A DNA stretch of 35,472 bases from a virus, in IMG/VR virus record IMGVR_UViG_3300006853_000038, positions 1 to 35,472 of that record. One strand, written 5' to 3'. A program made the position numbers and the translations under genes. The notes under the pieces were generated by a model. That model ran no database searches and was not told where the DNA came from. It was given only the letters and a program-made list of their open reading frames with translations. Positions 12,906-18,773 of the stretch are shown here, piece after piece; the stretch's first letter is position 1, and the number at the start of each line of letters is the position of its first letter.

Positions 12906-13496
12906 ATGGCGCAGCCCAGAAAGGCCGTCTCCCGCTACAACATGCTCGGCGCCGTTCACGTACCGGACGAGCTCGGGCGGCCGCCGGCCTCTGTGCACGT
13001 CCGCACGCGTGTCGGTGCCGTGATCGACCCGTACGACCCCGACGGCAAAAGCCGGATCGCGGTGAGGATCAATCGCTGCGTCGATGTCCTCGAGGACGAG
13101 CGGGCTCACAAACGCATATCCGAAGCGGCTTATCGTGAAGGCCGCGCGCTGATGCGGCTTTTCGAACCGGCCACCGCGATGGGCTCGACCAACTGGGCCG
13201 GCACCAGCCGTGTCGATGCGTGGGTGGCGAAGGAGCTGAGCGTGATCCGCGGCATCGATCGCGCCCGGGCGATCACTGCGCTTAAGGGCTGGCTGCGCCA
13301 CGAGCTCGGGGCGATCGACGCCAACCTGGTCGTGCGCATCGTCGGCGAGGGCAAGAGCTACGCCGAAGCCGCAGCGCTGCAAGGAAAGGCGGGCGACCGC
13401 GGAATGCGCTACATTGCAGCGCGGTTCCGCGACGCGCTCGAGGCGCTGGCGGAAGCCAAGGCGGCCGTGGGGGCCGAGCGGAAGAGGCGGACATGA
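12906..13496 (+). CDS. Unassigned protein with C-terminal HTH-like region
   Basis: ATG 12906 follows GGAGGAGCT, a very strong ribosome-binding site, so this 196-residue gene is probably well expressed. A frame extending upstream to 12801 is rejected for lack of such a site. The N-terminus is a beta-rich segment. The middle has R-E-G-R-A-L-M-R-L-F-E-P-A-T (about 82-95), a pattern reminiscent of DUF6456-type proteins. The last 60 residues (G-K-S-Y-A-E-A-A-A-L-Q-G-K-A-G-D-R-G-M-R) resemble a sigma-like or HTH module. Its position at the end of the early operon would suit a late-gene activator, but that is inference. Confidence 0.7.
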   Translation: MAQPRKAVSRYNMLGAVHVPDELGRPPASVHVRTRVGAVIDPYDPDGKSRIAVRINRCVDVLEDERAHKRISEAAYREGRALMRLFEPATAMGSTNWAGTSRVDAWVAKELSVIRGIDRARAITALKGWLRHELGAIDANLVVRIVGEGKSYAEAAALQGKAGDRGMRYIAARFRDALEALAEAKAAVGAERKRRT

Positions 13497-13789
13497 TCAC
13501 ACCAACACCTGGCCGGATCGTCTGGTACCGGCCGCTCACCACCGAAGGCCTAGCGTGTCAGCCAGGCAAGCCTCTCGCAGCAATCGTGGCCGACGTCATT
13601 ACCGATCGCTGCGTGACGCTGAGCGTGATCGACGCGGCCGGCAACCACCACGGTCGCACGGCGATCCCGCTGCTGCAGGATGACGATGCGCCTTTAGAGC
13701 GCGGCGGCTATGCCGAGTGGATGCCGTACCAGGTCGGCCAGGCGAAGCGGCACGAGGCCGATAACCGGGAAAATCGCTCGGTGGCTTGA
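13493..13789 (+). CDS. Conserved phage hypothetical protein, 98 aa
   Basis: The gene overlaps the preceding stop by 4 bp. The 98-residue product begins T-P-G-R-I-V-W-Y-R-P near residues 5-14, followed by beta-strand-like stretches (A-A-I-V-A-D-V-I and V-T-L-S-V-I-D). It has a conserved-looking W-M-P-Y-Q near residue 76. I recognise this P-G-R-I-V-W-Y type as a common small phage protein of unknown function. It is the last gene before a terminator, so it probably ends the early operon. Confidence 0.75.
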   Translation: MITPTPGRIVWYRPLTTEGLACQPGKPLAAIVADVITDRCVTLSVIDAAGNHHGRTAIPLLQDDDAPLERGGYAEWMPYQVGQAKRHEADNRENRSVA

Positions 13790-13858
13790 CCGGACCGGCG
13801 AAATGGTGATGATCGCCACGCTACCGAGATTCATGGGCGCACCGCGCCTTAGACGAAG

Positions 13859-13896
13859 AACGGCCCTGCGCCCCTCAGCGCGGGGCCGTTCGCTTT
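13859..13896 (+). terminator. Rho-independent terminator after early operon
   Basis: AACGGCCC (13859-13866) pairs with GGGCCGTT (13883-13890). The loop contains GCGC repeats that can extend the stem, and CGCTTTTCC follows. It lies between the early operon and the next small gene. Confidence 0.7.
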
Positions 13897-13908
13897 TCCG
13901 AGGTCCTC

Positions 13909-14106
13909 ATGCGGCTGTCCGATAGCGACGCCGCGCGGCGGCTCCTCGAGCTCGCCGAAGCGGCCGCGCGTCTGCCGGCCTACGATCGTCTCAACCCTCA
14001 CGCCTTCCACGAGGCGAAGTCGGAACTCGCCGCAGATCTGCGCACGCTGGCGCGCTCGTTCGCGCCCTCGAGCCGTCGCCAGATCCGCGCGCAGACCTTC
14101 CGATAA
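13909..14106 (+). CDS. Unassigned small helical protein, 65 aa
   Basis: ATG 13909 has GAGG 6 nt upstream. The 65-residue product is helical and amphipathic (A-A-R-R-L-L-E-L-A-E-A-A-A-R-L near 8-22), ending in a basic tail with S-S-R-R-Q-I-R-A-Q. It lies between two terminator-like hairpins. A tiny excisionase-like or DNA-bending protein would suit the place upstream of the integrase, but no family was recognised. Confidence 0.6.
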   Translation: MRLSDSDAARRLLELAEAAARLPAYDRLNPHAFHEAKSELAADLRTLARSFAPSSRRQIRAQTFR

Positions 14107-14142
14107 TCATCCTTCTCGGACGTCGTATTTGACGTCGATCTG

Positions 14143-14166
14143 ACCCGCTTTTCGGAGGCGGGTTTC
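14143..14166 (+). terminator. Terminator-like hairpin before parS-like site
   Basis: ACCCGC (14143-14148) and GCGGGT (14158-14163) form a 6-bp stem with a TTTTCGGAG loop. Only three T residues follow, and they belong to the parS-like palindrome, so its strength as a terminator is uncertain. Confidence 0.5.
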
Positions 14167-14175
14167 ACGTGAAAC
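14162..14175. promoter_or_regulatory. parS-like palindrome (ParB site core)
   Basis: GTTTCACGTGAAAC is a perfect 14-bp palindrome identical to the central 14 bases of the 16-bp bacterial parS consensus TGTTTCACGTGAAACA. The two outer bases differ (G and T). Only one copy was noticed. No parA or parB gene was recognised in the window, so host ParB would be the likely binder. Confidence 0.65.
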
Positions 14176-14297
14176 TAATTCCTAGCGGAATGGGCGAGCG
14201 CACGAACGCGCCAACGCATCAACGGCTTAGCCGATGACGCGCCGCGCGACCGCACACACATCCACCTTGCCGGATCGGCACCACTCGCGAGCCCCAC

Positions 14298-15281
14298 ATG
14301 ACGCGCGACCTGGTGCCTTTCGGCGCGCTGCCCGCCCCGACGACCACGGATGTACTGGCGTCGGCGGCCGGGTATGCGCGCGCCAGCAAAAGCGACGCGA
14401 CGATCCGAGCCTACCGCTCCGATCTCGCCGACTTCGGCGCCTGGCTCGCCGGGTTCCGCGACCAGTACGCGCACGCGCGCGAGGAATTCCGCGAGCGGGC
14501 TGAGCTCGCTGGTCAGAAGCTGCTGCCCGCCTCGATCGAGGAGTGCGCCGCCTATCTGGCGCACCTGGCCGACAGCGGGCTGAAGGTTTCGACGATCACG
14601 CGGCGCGCTGCCGCGATCGCATTCGGGCATCGGTCGATCGGGAAGCCCCCGCCCACATCGGCCGAGCCAGTTAAGGCGGTGCTTCGCGGCATCCGCCGGC
14701 GACTGGGGTCTGCGGTTGAGCAGAAAGCTCCCGCCACCGCCCGAGCTCTTACGAAGATCCTGCGGCAGGTTCCGATCGATACTCAGATCGGCATTCGCGA
14801 TCGCGCCATCCTGCTGCTCGGCTTCGCCGGCGCCCTGCGCCGCTCAGAGATTGCTGCGCTCGAGGTCGAGGACCTCACGTTCACGCCCGAGGGGGTGCAC
14901 GTCCGGATCCGGCGCAGCAAAACCGACCAAGACGGCGAGGGGGCCTCGATCCCGATTCCGGCTGGCAGCAAGCTCAAGCCCGTAGATGCATTGAAAGCTT
15001 GGCTGGCCACGCGGAACGATGATCTGGGCGCCTCGCTGTTCGGTGTTTGCGACCGCACGGTCGCGGAGATCGTCAAGCGCTACGCGCGCAAGGCGAAGCT
15101 CGACCCGACGACGTTCGCGGGGCACTCGCTGCGCGCCGGCTTCATCACCTCGGCGCTCGAGCACGGCGCCGACATCTTCAAGGTGATGGACATCAGCCGC
15201 CACCGGCGCATCGAGACGGTCCGCGAATACGATCGGCGCGCCAAGGCGTTCAAGAACCACGCAGGAAGGGGATTCCTATGA
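14298..15281 (+). CDS. int: Tyrosine recombinase (phage integrase)
   Basis: This 327-residue protein has all catalytic residues of a tyrosine recombinase: R181 in A-L-R-R-S-E, K208 in R-R-S-K-T-D, H276/R279 in G-H-S-L-R-A-G, H302 in S-R-H-R-R-I, and nucleophile Y311 in R-E-Y-D-R-R. The N-terminal SAM-like core-binding domain spans about residues 20-115. The R-A-K-A-F-K-N-H C-terminus resembles XerC/D-like integrases. It lies downstream of the candidate attP and ahead of the late genes, an unusual mid-genome place for an integrase. The start ATG at 14298 has only a weak ribosome-binding site, so expression may be low. Confidence 0.93.
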   Translation: MTRDLVPFGALPAPTTTDVLASAAGYARASKSDATIRAYRSDLADFGAWLAGFRDQYAHAREEFRERAELAGQKLLPASIEECAAYLAHLADSGLKVSTITRRAAAIAFGHRSIGKPPPTSAEPVKAVLRGIRRRLGSAVEQKAPATARALTKILRQVPIDTQIGIRDRAILLLGFAGALRRSEIAALEVEDLTFTPEGVHVRIRRSKTDQDGEGASIPIPAGSKLKPVDALKAWLATRNDDLGASLFGVCDRTVAEIVKRYARKAKLDPTTFAGHSLRAGFITSALEHGADIFKVMDISRHRRIETVREYDRRAKAFKNHAGRGFL

Positions 15282-15421
15282 TGGCACTGCAGATCGCCGT
15301 CGGCATCTGGCTCGGCGCAGGCATGATCGCGGCGTCCGTGTGGGCCGGCTGCACGATCGCCGAACGCGTCAACGACGTGCGTCGCGGTCGCATGACCTGG
15401 CGCGAGGCCTTCGGCCTGTGA
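15278..15421 (+). CDS. Single-span membrane peptide, 47 aa
   Basis: The 47-residue frame starts at ATG 15278, overlapping the integrase stop as ATGA. It has one membrane segment, [18 protein letters not shown] at about residues 7-24, then a charged tail ([14 protein letters not shown]). A small holin- or antiholin-like role is possible because no other lysis gene was recognised, but nothing else supports it. It ends in a GTGA overlap with the next gene. Confidence 0.6.
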   Translation: MMALQIAVGIWLGAGMIAASVWAGCTIAERVNDVRRGRMTWREAFGL

Positions 15422-15663
15422 ACGCGCCGGTCCGCTTCAACTCGGTCGCCTGCTACGTCGTCCAGCACGACCACAATCCGACGATGTTCCTCGACTGTCA
15501 GTCGCCGACCGGCGATCCGACAGGATGGTGGACGCACGACATCGAGAAGGCATACCGCTTCGCAAGCCAGGGCGACGCGCTGCGATGGCTCAACAACTGG
15601 CGCAACGGCAAGGGCTACGTGCTCCCGTGCATCATGCACCGCGGACGCCCGCGCGTCGCATGA
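15418..15663 (+). CDS. Unassigned protein, 81 aa
   Basis: GTG 15418 overlaps the preceding stop (GTGA). The 81-residue product has Y-V-V-Q-H-D-H-N-P-T-M-F-L-D near residues 13-26, G-W-W-T-H-D-I-E-K-A-Y-R-F near 36-48, and a W-L-N-N-W-R-N-G-K helix. The W-x-x-x-I-x-x-A-x-x-F pattern resembles small proteins that read or modify host processes, but no family was recognised. Its codon usage matches its neighbours. Confidence 0.65.
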   Translation: MNAPVRFNSVACYVVQHDHNPTMFLDCQSPTGDPTGWWTHDIEKAYRFASQGDALRWLNNWRNGKGYVLPCIMHRGRPRVA

Positions 15664-15938
15664 AGCGCATCGGCCGACACCCGATCCTCGGCCGCCGCGA
15701 GCTGCAGCTGGCGCCAATCCTTGCACAAGCTGTGGCCCGGGGATTTGCGATCGCGCAGCGTGCTGCGGTAAGCCTCGATTCGTCGGCGCGTGACGCCGGC
15801 GATACGGAGGCACTCAACATGGCTGCACCGAAACGCTCGAGCACCCGCTCGACGACAGCGCGATCAACGCGGAAGGCGGCGCCGAAGCGCAAGCCGATGA
15901 AGGGCGCGGCGACGCGTCGAACGCAGGCGCGCGGCTAA
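15660..15938 (+). CDS. Basic small protein, start uncertain
   Basis: Translation from ATG 15660 (ATGA overlap) gives 92 residues. An in-frame ATG at 15819 has GGAGG about 9 nt upstream and would give only 39. The common C-terminal part is extremely basic and rich in S, T, R and K (R-S-S-T-R-S-T-T-A-R-S-T-R-K and K-R-K-P-M-K). This is a nucleic-acid-binding tail like those of small histone-like or ribosome-associated proteins. The first 50 residues look less constrained, so the short form is at least as likely. Confidence 0.55.
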   Translation: MKRIGRHPILGRRELQLAPILAQAVARGFAIAQRAAVSLDSSARDAGDTEALNMAAPKRSSTRSTTARSTRKAAPKRKPMKGAATRRTQARG

Positions 15939-15963
15939 GTCGTCAGGGACTGTGCTGCTCATG

Positions 15964-15993
15964 GGGCCTCGCGAAAGCGGGGCCCTTTGCTTT
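15964..15993 (+). terminator. Strong hairpin terminator with GNRA loop
   Basis: GGGCCTCGC (15964-15972) pairs with GCGGGGCCC (15977-15985), one pair being G-T, around a GAAA tetraloop. TTTGCTTT follows. It separates the integrase-side small genes from the packaging operon. Confidence 0.8.
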
Positions 15994-16005
15994 GTGGGGA
16001 CGACG

Positions 16006-16242
16006 ATGAGCGAGACACAGGTGCGCGCGTGGGCCTCGGGCCTGCTGTACCGCAAGCCGCGGCCGATCCGTCGGCACCAGGTCAGGCCGCTGCCGATCGC
16101 GCGCGAGGTCCGCACCGAGCCGCTCACACCAGGCCTGCGGCCGAAGCCCGACCTGGGCGACGTTCCGGGCTTCCACCAACCGTTCATCCGAGGGGACTAC
16201 TACGATGATGACGAAACCGACCGCCAGCGTCGCCAAGCGTGA
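16006..16242 (+). CDS. Unassigned protein, 78 aa
   Basis: ATG 16006 follows GGGGA closely, 13 bp past the terminator tail. The 78-residue product is basic in the first half (L-Y-R-K-P-R-P-I-R-R-H) and acidic at the end (G-D-Y-Y-D-D-D-E-T-D). It contains P-G-F-H-Q-P-F-I-R. It overlaps the next gene by 38 bp in another frame if that gene starts at 16205. No family was recognised. Confidence 0.6.
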   Translation: MSETQVRAWASGLLYRKPRPIRRHQVRPLPIAREVRTEPLTPGLRPKPDLGDVPGFHQPFIRGDYYDDDETDRQRRQA

Positions 16243-16657
16243 GGAGCAGCGCGAGGTGCACATGGCCAACGCCGGCACCGAGCTGGCGCGCCTCCTCGAG
16301 CAGGCCAGGATCCGCAACATCGACGGCGACATGGTCGCAACCGTTCTGATCGCCGTGCTCGCGTCGCGCAATGCCACGCTCGCGGGCAAGGTGCTGATGG
16401 GCGTCGAAATGGCGATCCAGAAGTATCCGGTGGTGAGGATCATCCCCGATCCAGCCTATGGCGTGCGCGACCCTGCGGCCGAGCTCGTCGACATCCGCAC
16501 GCTGCCGGACTACGTGCTCACCGTCGACCGCGCGATCGGCAACGTGCTGCCGACGCATCTGGATCTCGACCCACACCCGGCCATGCCGGTGTCCGAGCGC
16601 GATCCGCCGGCGCGCGAGGACGCGACGCACGTGCCCGGCGAGCCGCAGGACCGCTGA
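16205..16657 (+). CDS. Unassigned protein, 150 aa
   Basis: GAGGGG lies 9 nt before ATG 16205; ATG 16262 with GAGG at 5 nt is an alternative that would remove the overlap. The 150-residue product has a helical central part (T-E-L-A-R-L-L-E-Q-A-R and M-V-A-T-V-L-I-A-V-L-A-S-R) and a polar C-terminus with P-A-R-E-D-A-T-H. It could be a head-module accessory protein, since it directly precedes the terminase genes, but nothing specific is seen. Confidence 0.65.
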   Translation: MMTKPTASVAKREEQREVHMANAGTELARLLEQARIRNIDGDMVATVLIAVLASRNATLAGKVLMGVEMAIQKYPVVRIIPDPAYGVRDPAAELVDIRTLPDYVLTVDRAIGNVLPTHLDLDPHPAMPVSERDPPAREDATHVPGEPQDR

Positions 16658-16821
16658 TGGACCCGCGCAACGCCGTGCTGCTGGTCGAGTGGGTGCGCGG
16701 CATGCGCGCGTTCGATCACCAGGCCGTCCGTATGCGCCAGCGCTACGAGACGATCGGCGGGCTGCGCTTCCGCTACTGGCTCGAGAACGACTTCATGCGC
16801 TACGGCCCGTTCTATGGGTAG
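16657..16821 (+). CDS. Small protein before terminase, 54 aa
   Basis: ATG 16657 shares a base with the preceding stop (TGATG) and the frame runs to TAG 16819-16821. Its 54 residues include V-E-W-V-R-G-M-R-A-F-D-H and F-R-Y-W-L-E-N-D-F. The end overlaps the terminase small subunit by 8 bp, so coupling is likely. No family was recognised. Confidence 0.65.
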   Translation: MDPRNAVLLVEWVRGMRAFDHQAVRMRQRYETIGGLRFRYWLENDFMRYGPFYG

Positions 16822-17305
16822 GCCCACCGACTACACCAACGAGATCGCGCTGCAGATCTGCGAGCGCATCGCCGACGGCCAGAGCCTGCGCAAGATCTGC
16901 CGCGACGAGGAGATGCCCGACAAGGCGACGGTGCTGCGCTGGCTGGCTTGCGAGGACCGCGCCGACTTCCGCGCGCTGTACGCGAAGGCGCGGGAGCTGC
17001 AGGCCGACAGTTACGTCGATGACGTGGTCGATATTGCCGACACGCCGATAGAGGCGACGACCACCGTCGAGAAAGAGGTCGCCGTCGACAAGGTGCTGCA
17101 GCCGACGACCGAAACGCGCACAGCCGACGCGGTGGATCGCTCCAGGCTGCGCATCGATGCGCGGAAGTGGGCCGCGTCGAAGCTCGCGCCGAAGAAGTAC
17201 GGCAACAAGCTCGAGCTCGCCGGCGACGCCGACAACCCGATCGTGTTCGAGAAGATCGAGAGAGTCATTGTCGACCCTGCAGATCCCGACAGCTCGGGTC
17301 TATAA
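16814..17305 (+). CDS. terS: Terminase small subunit
   Basis: This 163-residue protein begins G-R-P-T-D-Y-T, as many phage small terminases do. A helix-turn-helix follows (A-L-Q-I-C-E-R-I-A-D-G-Q-S-L-R-K-I-C, then T-V-L-R-W-L at about 39-44). A central helical oligomerisation region follows (Q-A-D-S-Y-V-D-D-V-V-D-I-A-D), then A-V-D-R-S-R-L-R-I-D-A-R-K-W and K-Y-G-N-K. This is the common TerS layout in P22-like and related phages; it binds the pac site and loads TerL. Its last 38 bp overlap the TerL start. Confidence 0.9.
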   Translation: MGRPTDYTNEIALQICERIADGQSLRKICRDEEMPDKATVLRWLACEDRADFRALYAKARELQADSYVDDVVDIADTPIEATTTVEKEVAVDKVLQPTTETRTADAVDRSRLRIDARKWAASKLAPKKYGNKLELAGDADNPIVFEKIERVIVDPADPDSSGL

Positions 17306-18554
17306 GCCGCTCCTCGAGCCGGCCCGATACAAGGGCGCTCACGGCGGCCGCGGCTCAGCGAAGTCTCACTTCTTCGCCGGGCTGCTGATCGAGGACTGCC
17401 TCGCTGAGAAAGGGCTGCTGAGCGTCTGCATCCGCGAGGTGCAGAAGACGCTCAAGGAATCGTCGAAGCGGCTGCTCGAGAACAAGCTCGAGGAGCGCCG
17501 GATCGGCGGCTTCAAGTCGTACACCGACCGGATCGCGACACCTGGTGATGGTCAAATCATCTTCCAGGGTATGCAGGACCACACTGCGGAATCGATCAAG
17601 TCGCTCGAGGGCTACAAGCGCGCCTGGCTGGAAGAGGCGCAGACGATCTCGACCAGGTCGCTCACACTGCTGCGGCCGACGATCCGCGCTGCAGGCTCGC
17701 AGATCTGGGCAAGCTGGAACCCGCGCCGCAAGTCGGACGCGATCGACGAATTCCTGCGCGGGCCGAAGAAGCCCGCCGGCGCCGTCGTCGTGCAGGCCAA
17801 CTGGCGCGACAATCCGTGGTTTCCGAAGGAGCTCCACGACGAGCGCCTGCACGACTTCGAGCACTATCCGGAGCGCTACGAGCACATCTGGGAGGGCGGC
17901 TACGCCAAGGCTTTCGAGGGCGCGTACTTCGCGAAGAACCTCGCCGAGGCCAGGCTCAAGCGCCGTATCGGCCACGTCGAGCGCGATCCGCTCCTGCCGG
18001 TGCGCGCGATCTTCGACCTTGGTGGCTCGGGCGCACACGCCGACGCGATGGCGATCTGGATCGTCCAGTTCGTCGACCGCGAGATCCGCGTGCTGCACTA
18101 CATCGAAGGCGTCGGCCAGGTCCTCGGCTACTACGTGGCTGAGCTGCGCAGGCTCGGTTTCGGCGACGCGATCTGCATCCTGCCGCACGACGGCGTCAAC
18201 GAGAACAACGTCACCGGCAAGCGCTACCACGACCACCTGACCGACGCCGGTTTCGAGGTCCCGCCGCCGATCGCCAATCAGGGCCGCGGCGCCGCGATGA
18301 TGCGTATCGAGGCCGCGCGCCGGATCTTCGCGCAGTGCTGGTTCAACGAGGCGACCTGTGAGGCCGGGCTCGATGCGCTTGGCTACTACCACGAGCGCAA
18401 AGACGAGACGCGCAACGTGGGCCTCGGGCCCGAGCACGATTGGTCGTCGCACGGTTCCGATGCCTTCGGCCTGATGGCGATCGTTTACGAGGCGCCAACC
18501 GAAAACAAGCCGCGCGAGCGGCAGAGGCCCAAGGGCGGATGGCAGCGGTCATGA
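17268..18554 (+). CDS. terL: Terminase large subunit
   Basis: The 428-residue protein is a PBSX/Terminase_3-type large terminase. It has Walker A G-G-R-G-S-A-K-S (about 25-32), an L-E-E-A-Q Walker B/catalytic glutamate (about 121-125), and nuclease acids in F-D-L-G-G (about 249-253) and G-S-D-A-F-G-L (about 394-400). TTG 17268 is taken as start because the family N-terminus S-T-L-Q-I-P-T-A-R-V begins there and no ATG or GTG is well placed. It lies inside terS in a different frame. The ATPase drives DNA into the prohead and the nuclease cuts it, probably by headful packaging as in P22. Confidence 0.93.
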   Translation: MSTLQIPTARVYKPLLEPARYKGAHGGRGSAKSHFFAGLLIEDCLAEKGLLSVCIREVQKTLKESSKRLLENKLEERRIGGFKSYTDRIATPGDGQIIFQGMQDHTAESIKSLEGYKRAWLEEAQTISTRSLTLLRPTIRAAGSQIWASWNPRRKSDAIDEFLRGPKKPAGAVVVQANWRDNPWFPKELHDERLHDFEHYPERYEHIWEGGYAKAFEGAYFAKNLAEARLKRRIGHVERDPLLPVRAIFDLGGSGAHADAMAIWIVQFVDREIRVLHYIEGVGQVLGYYVAELRRLGFGDAICILPHDGVNENNVTGKRYHDHLTDAGFEVPPPIANQGRGAAMMRIEAARRIFAQCWFNEATCEAGLDALGYYHERKDETRNVGLGPEHDWSSHGSDAFGLMAIVYEAPTENKPRERQRPKGGWQRS

Positions 18555-18772
18555 CGACGAAGCTCTCGATCTCGTGCCTTTACGAGAACGGCAACAAACC
18601 GCGCAACCGAGCGCTGCTCAAGATGATGCTCGAGGATCTGCGCAAGCACATGCAATTCCAAGGCCTCGAGGCGACGGCGTTCCGCCGACATCGCTTCGCG
18701 CTGCCTAACGACCACACGTTCCGCGACCACACCGAGGTGCTGGTTGTCGTGCACGTCCGCGCAAAGGTCTGA
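18551..18772 (+). CDS. Unassigned protein between terminase and portal, 73 aa
   Basis: ATG 18551 overlaps the TerL stop (ATGA) and the gene ends 1 bp before the portal start. The 73 residues include M-M-L-E-D-L-R-K-H-M-Q-F-Q-G-L-E and a strand T-E-V-L-V-V-V-H-V-R. A small alpha/beta fold is likely. No family was recognised. Tight spacing implies a head-module function or a regulator of portal expression. Confidence 0.65.
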   Translation: MTTKLSISCLYENGNKPRNRALLKMMLEDLRKHMQFQGLEATAFRRHRFALPNDHTFRDHTEVLVVVHVRAKV

Positions 18773-18773
18773 A

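Larger units (their letters stand above)
14107..14297. other. Noncoding region upstream of integrase, candidate attP
   Basis: No convincing gene is visible in these 191 bp. The region holds a 7-bp direct repeat GACGTCG (14119-14125 and 14131-14137), a terminator-like hairpin, a 14-bp parS-like palindrome and a short inverted repeat ATTCC-TAGC-GGAAT (14178-14191). Noncoding repeat-rich DNA beside a tyrosine recombinase gene is where attP usually lies. The core site cannot be identified without a chromosomal junction. Confidence 0.5.

Noticed and set aside
14175-14630. Minus-strand 151-residue frame covering the pre-integrase region
   Set aside because: Mostly antisense to the integrase, arginine-rich and without a start signal.
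17355-18452. 365-codon minus-strand open frame
   Set aside because: Antisense to the large terminase; a GC-driven shadow.
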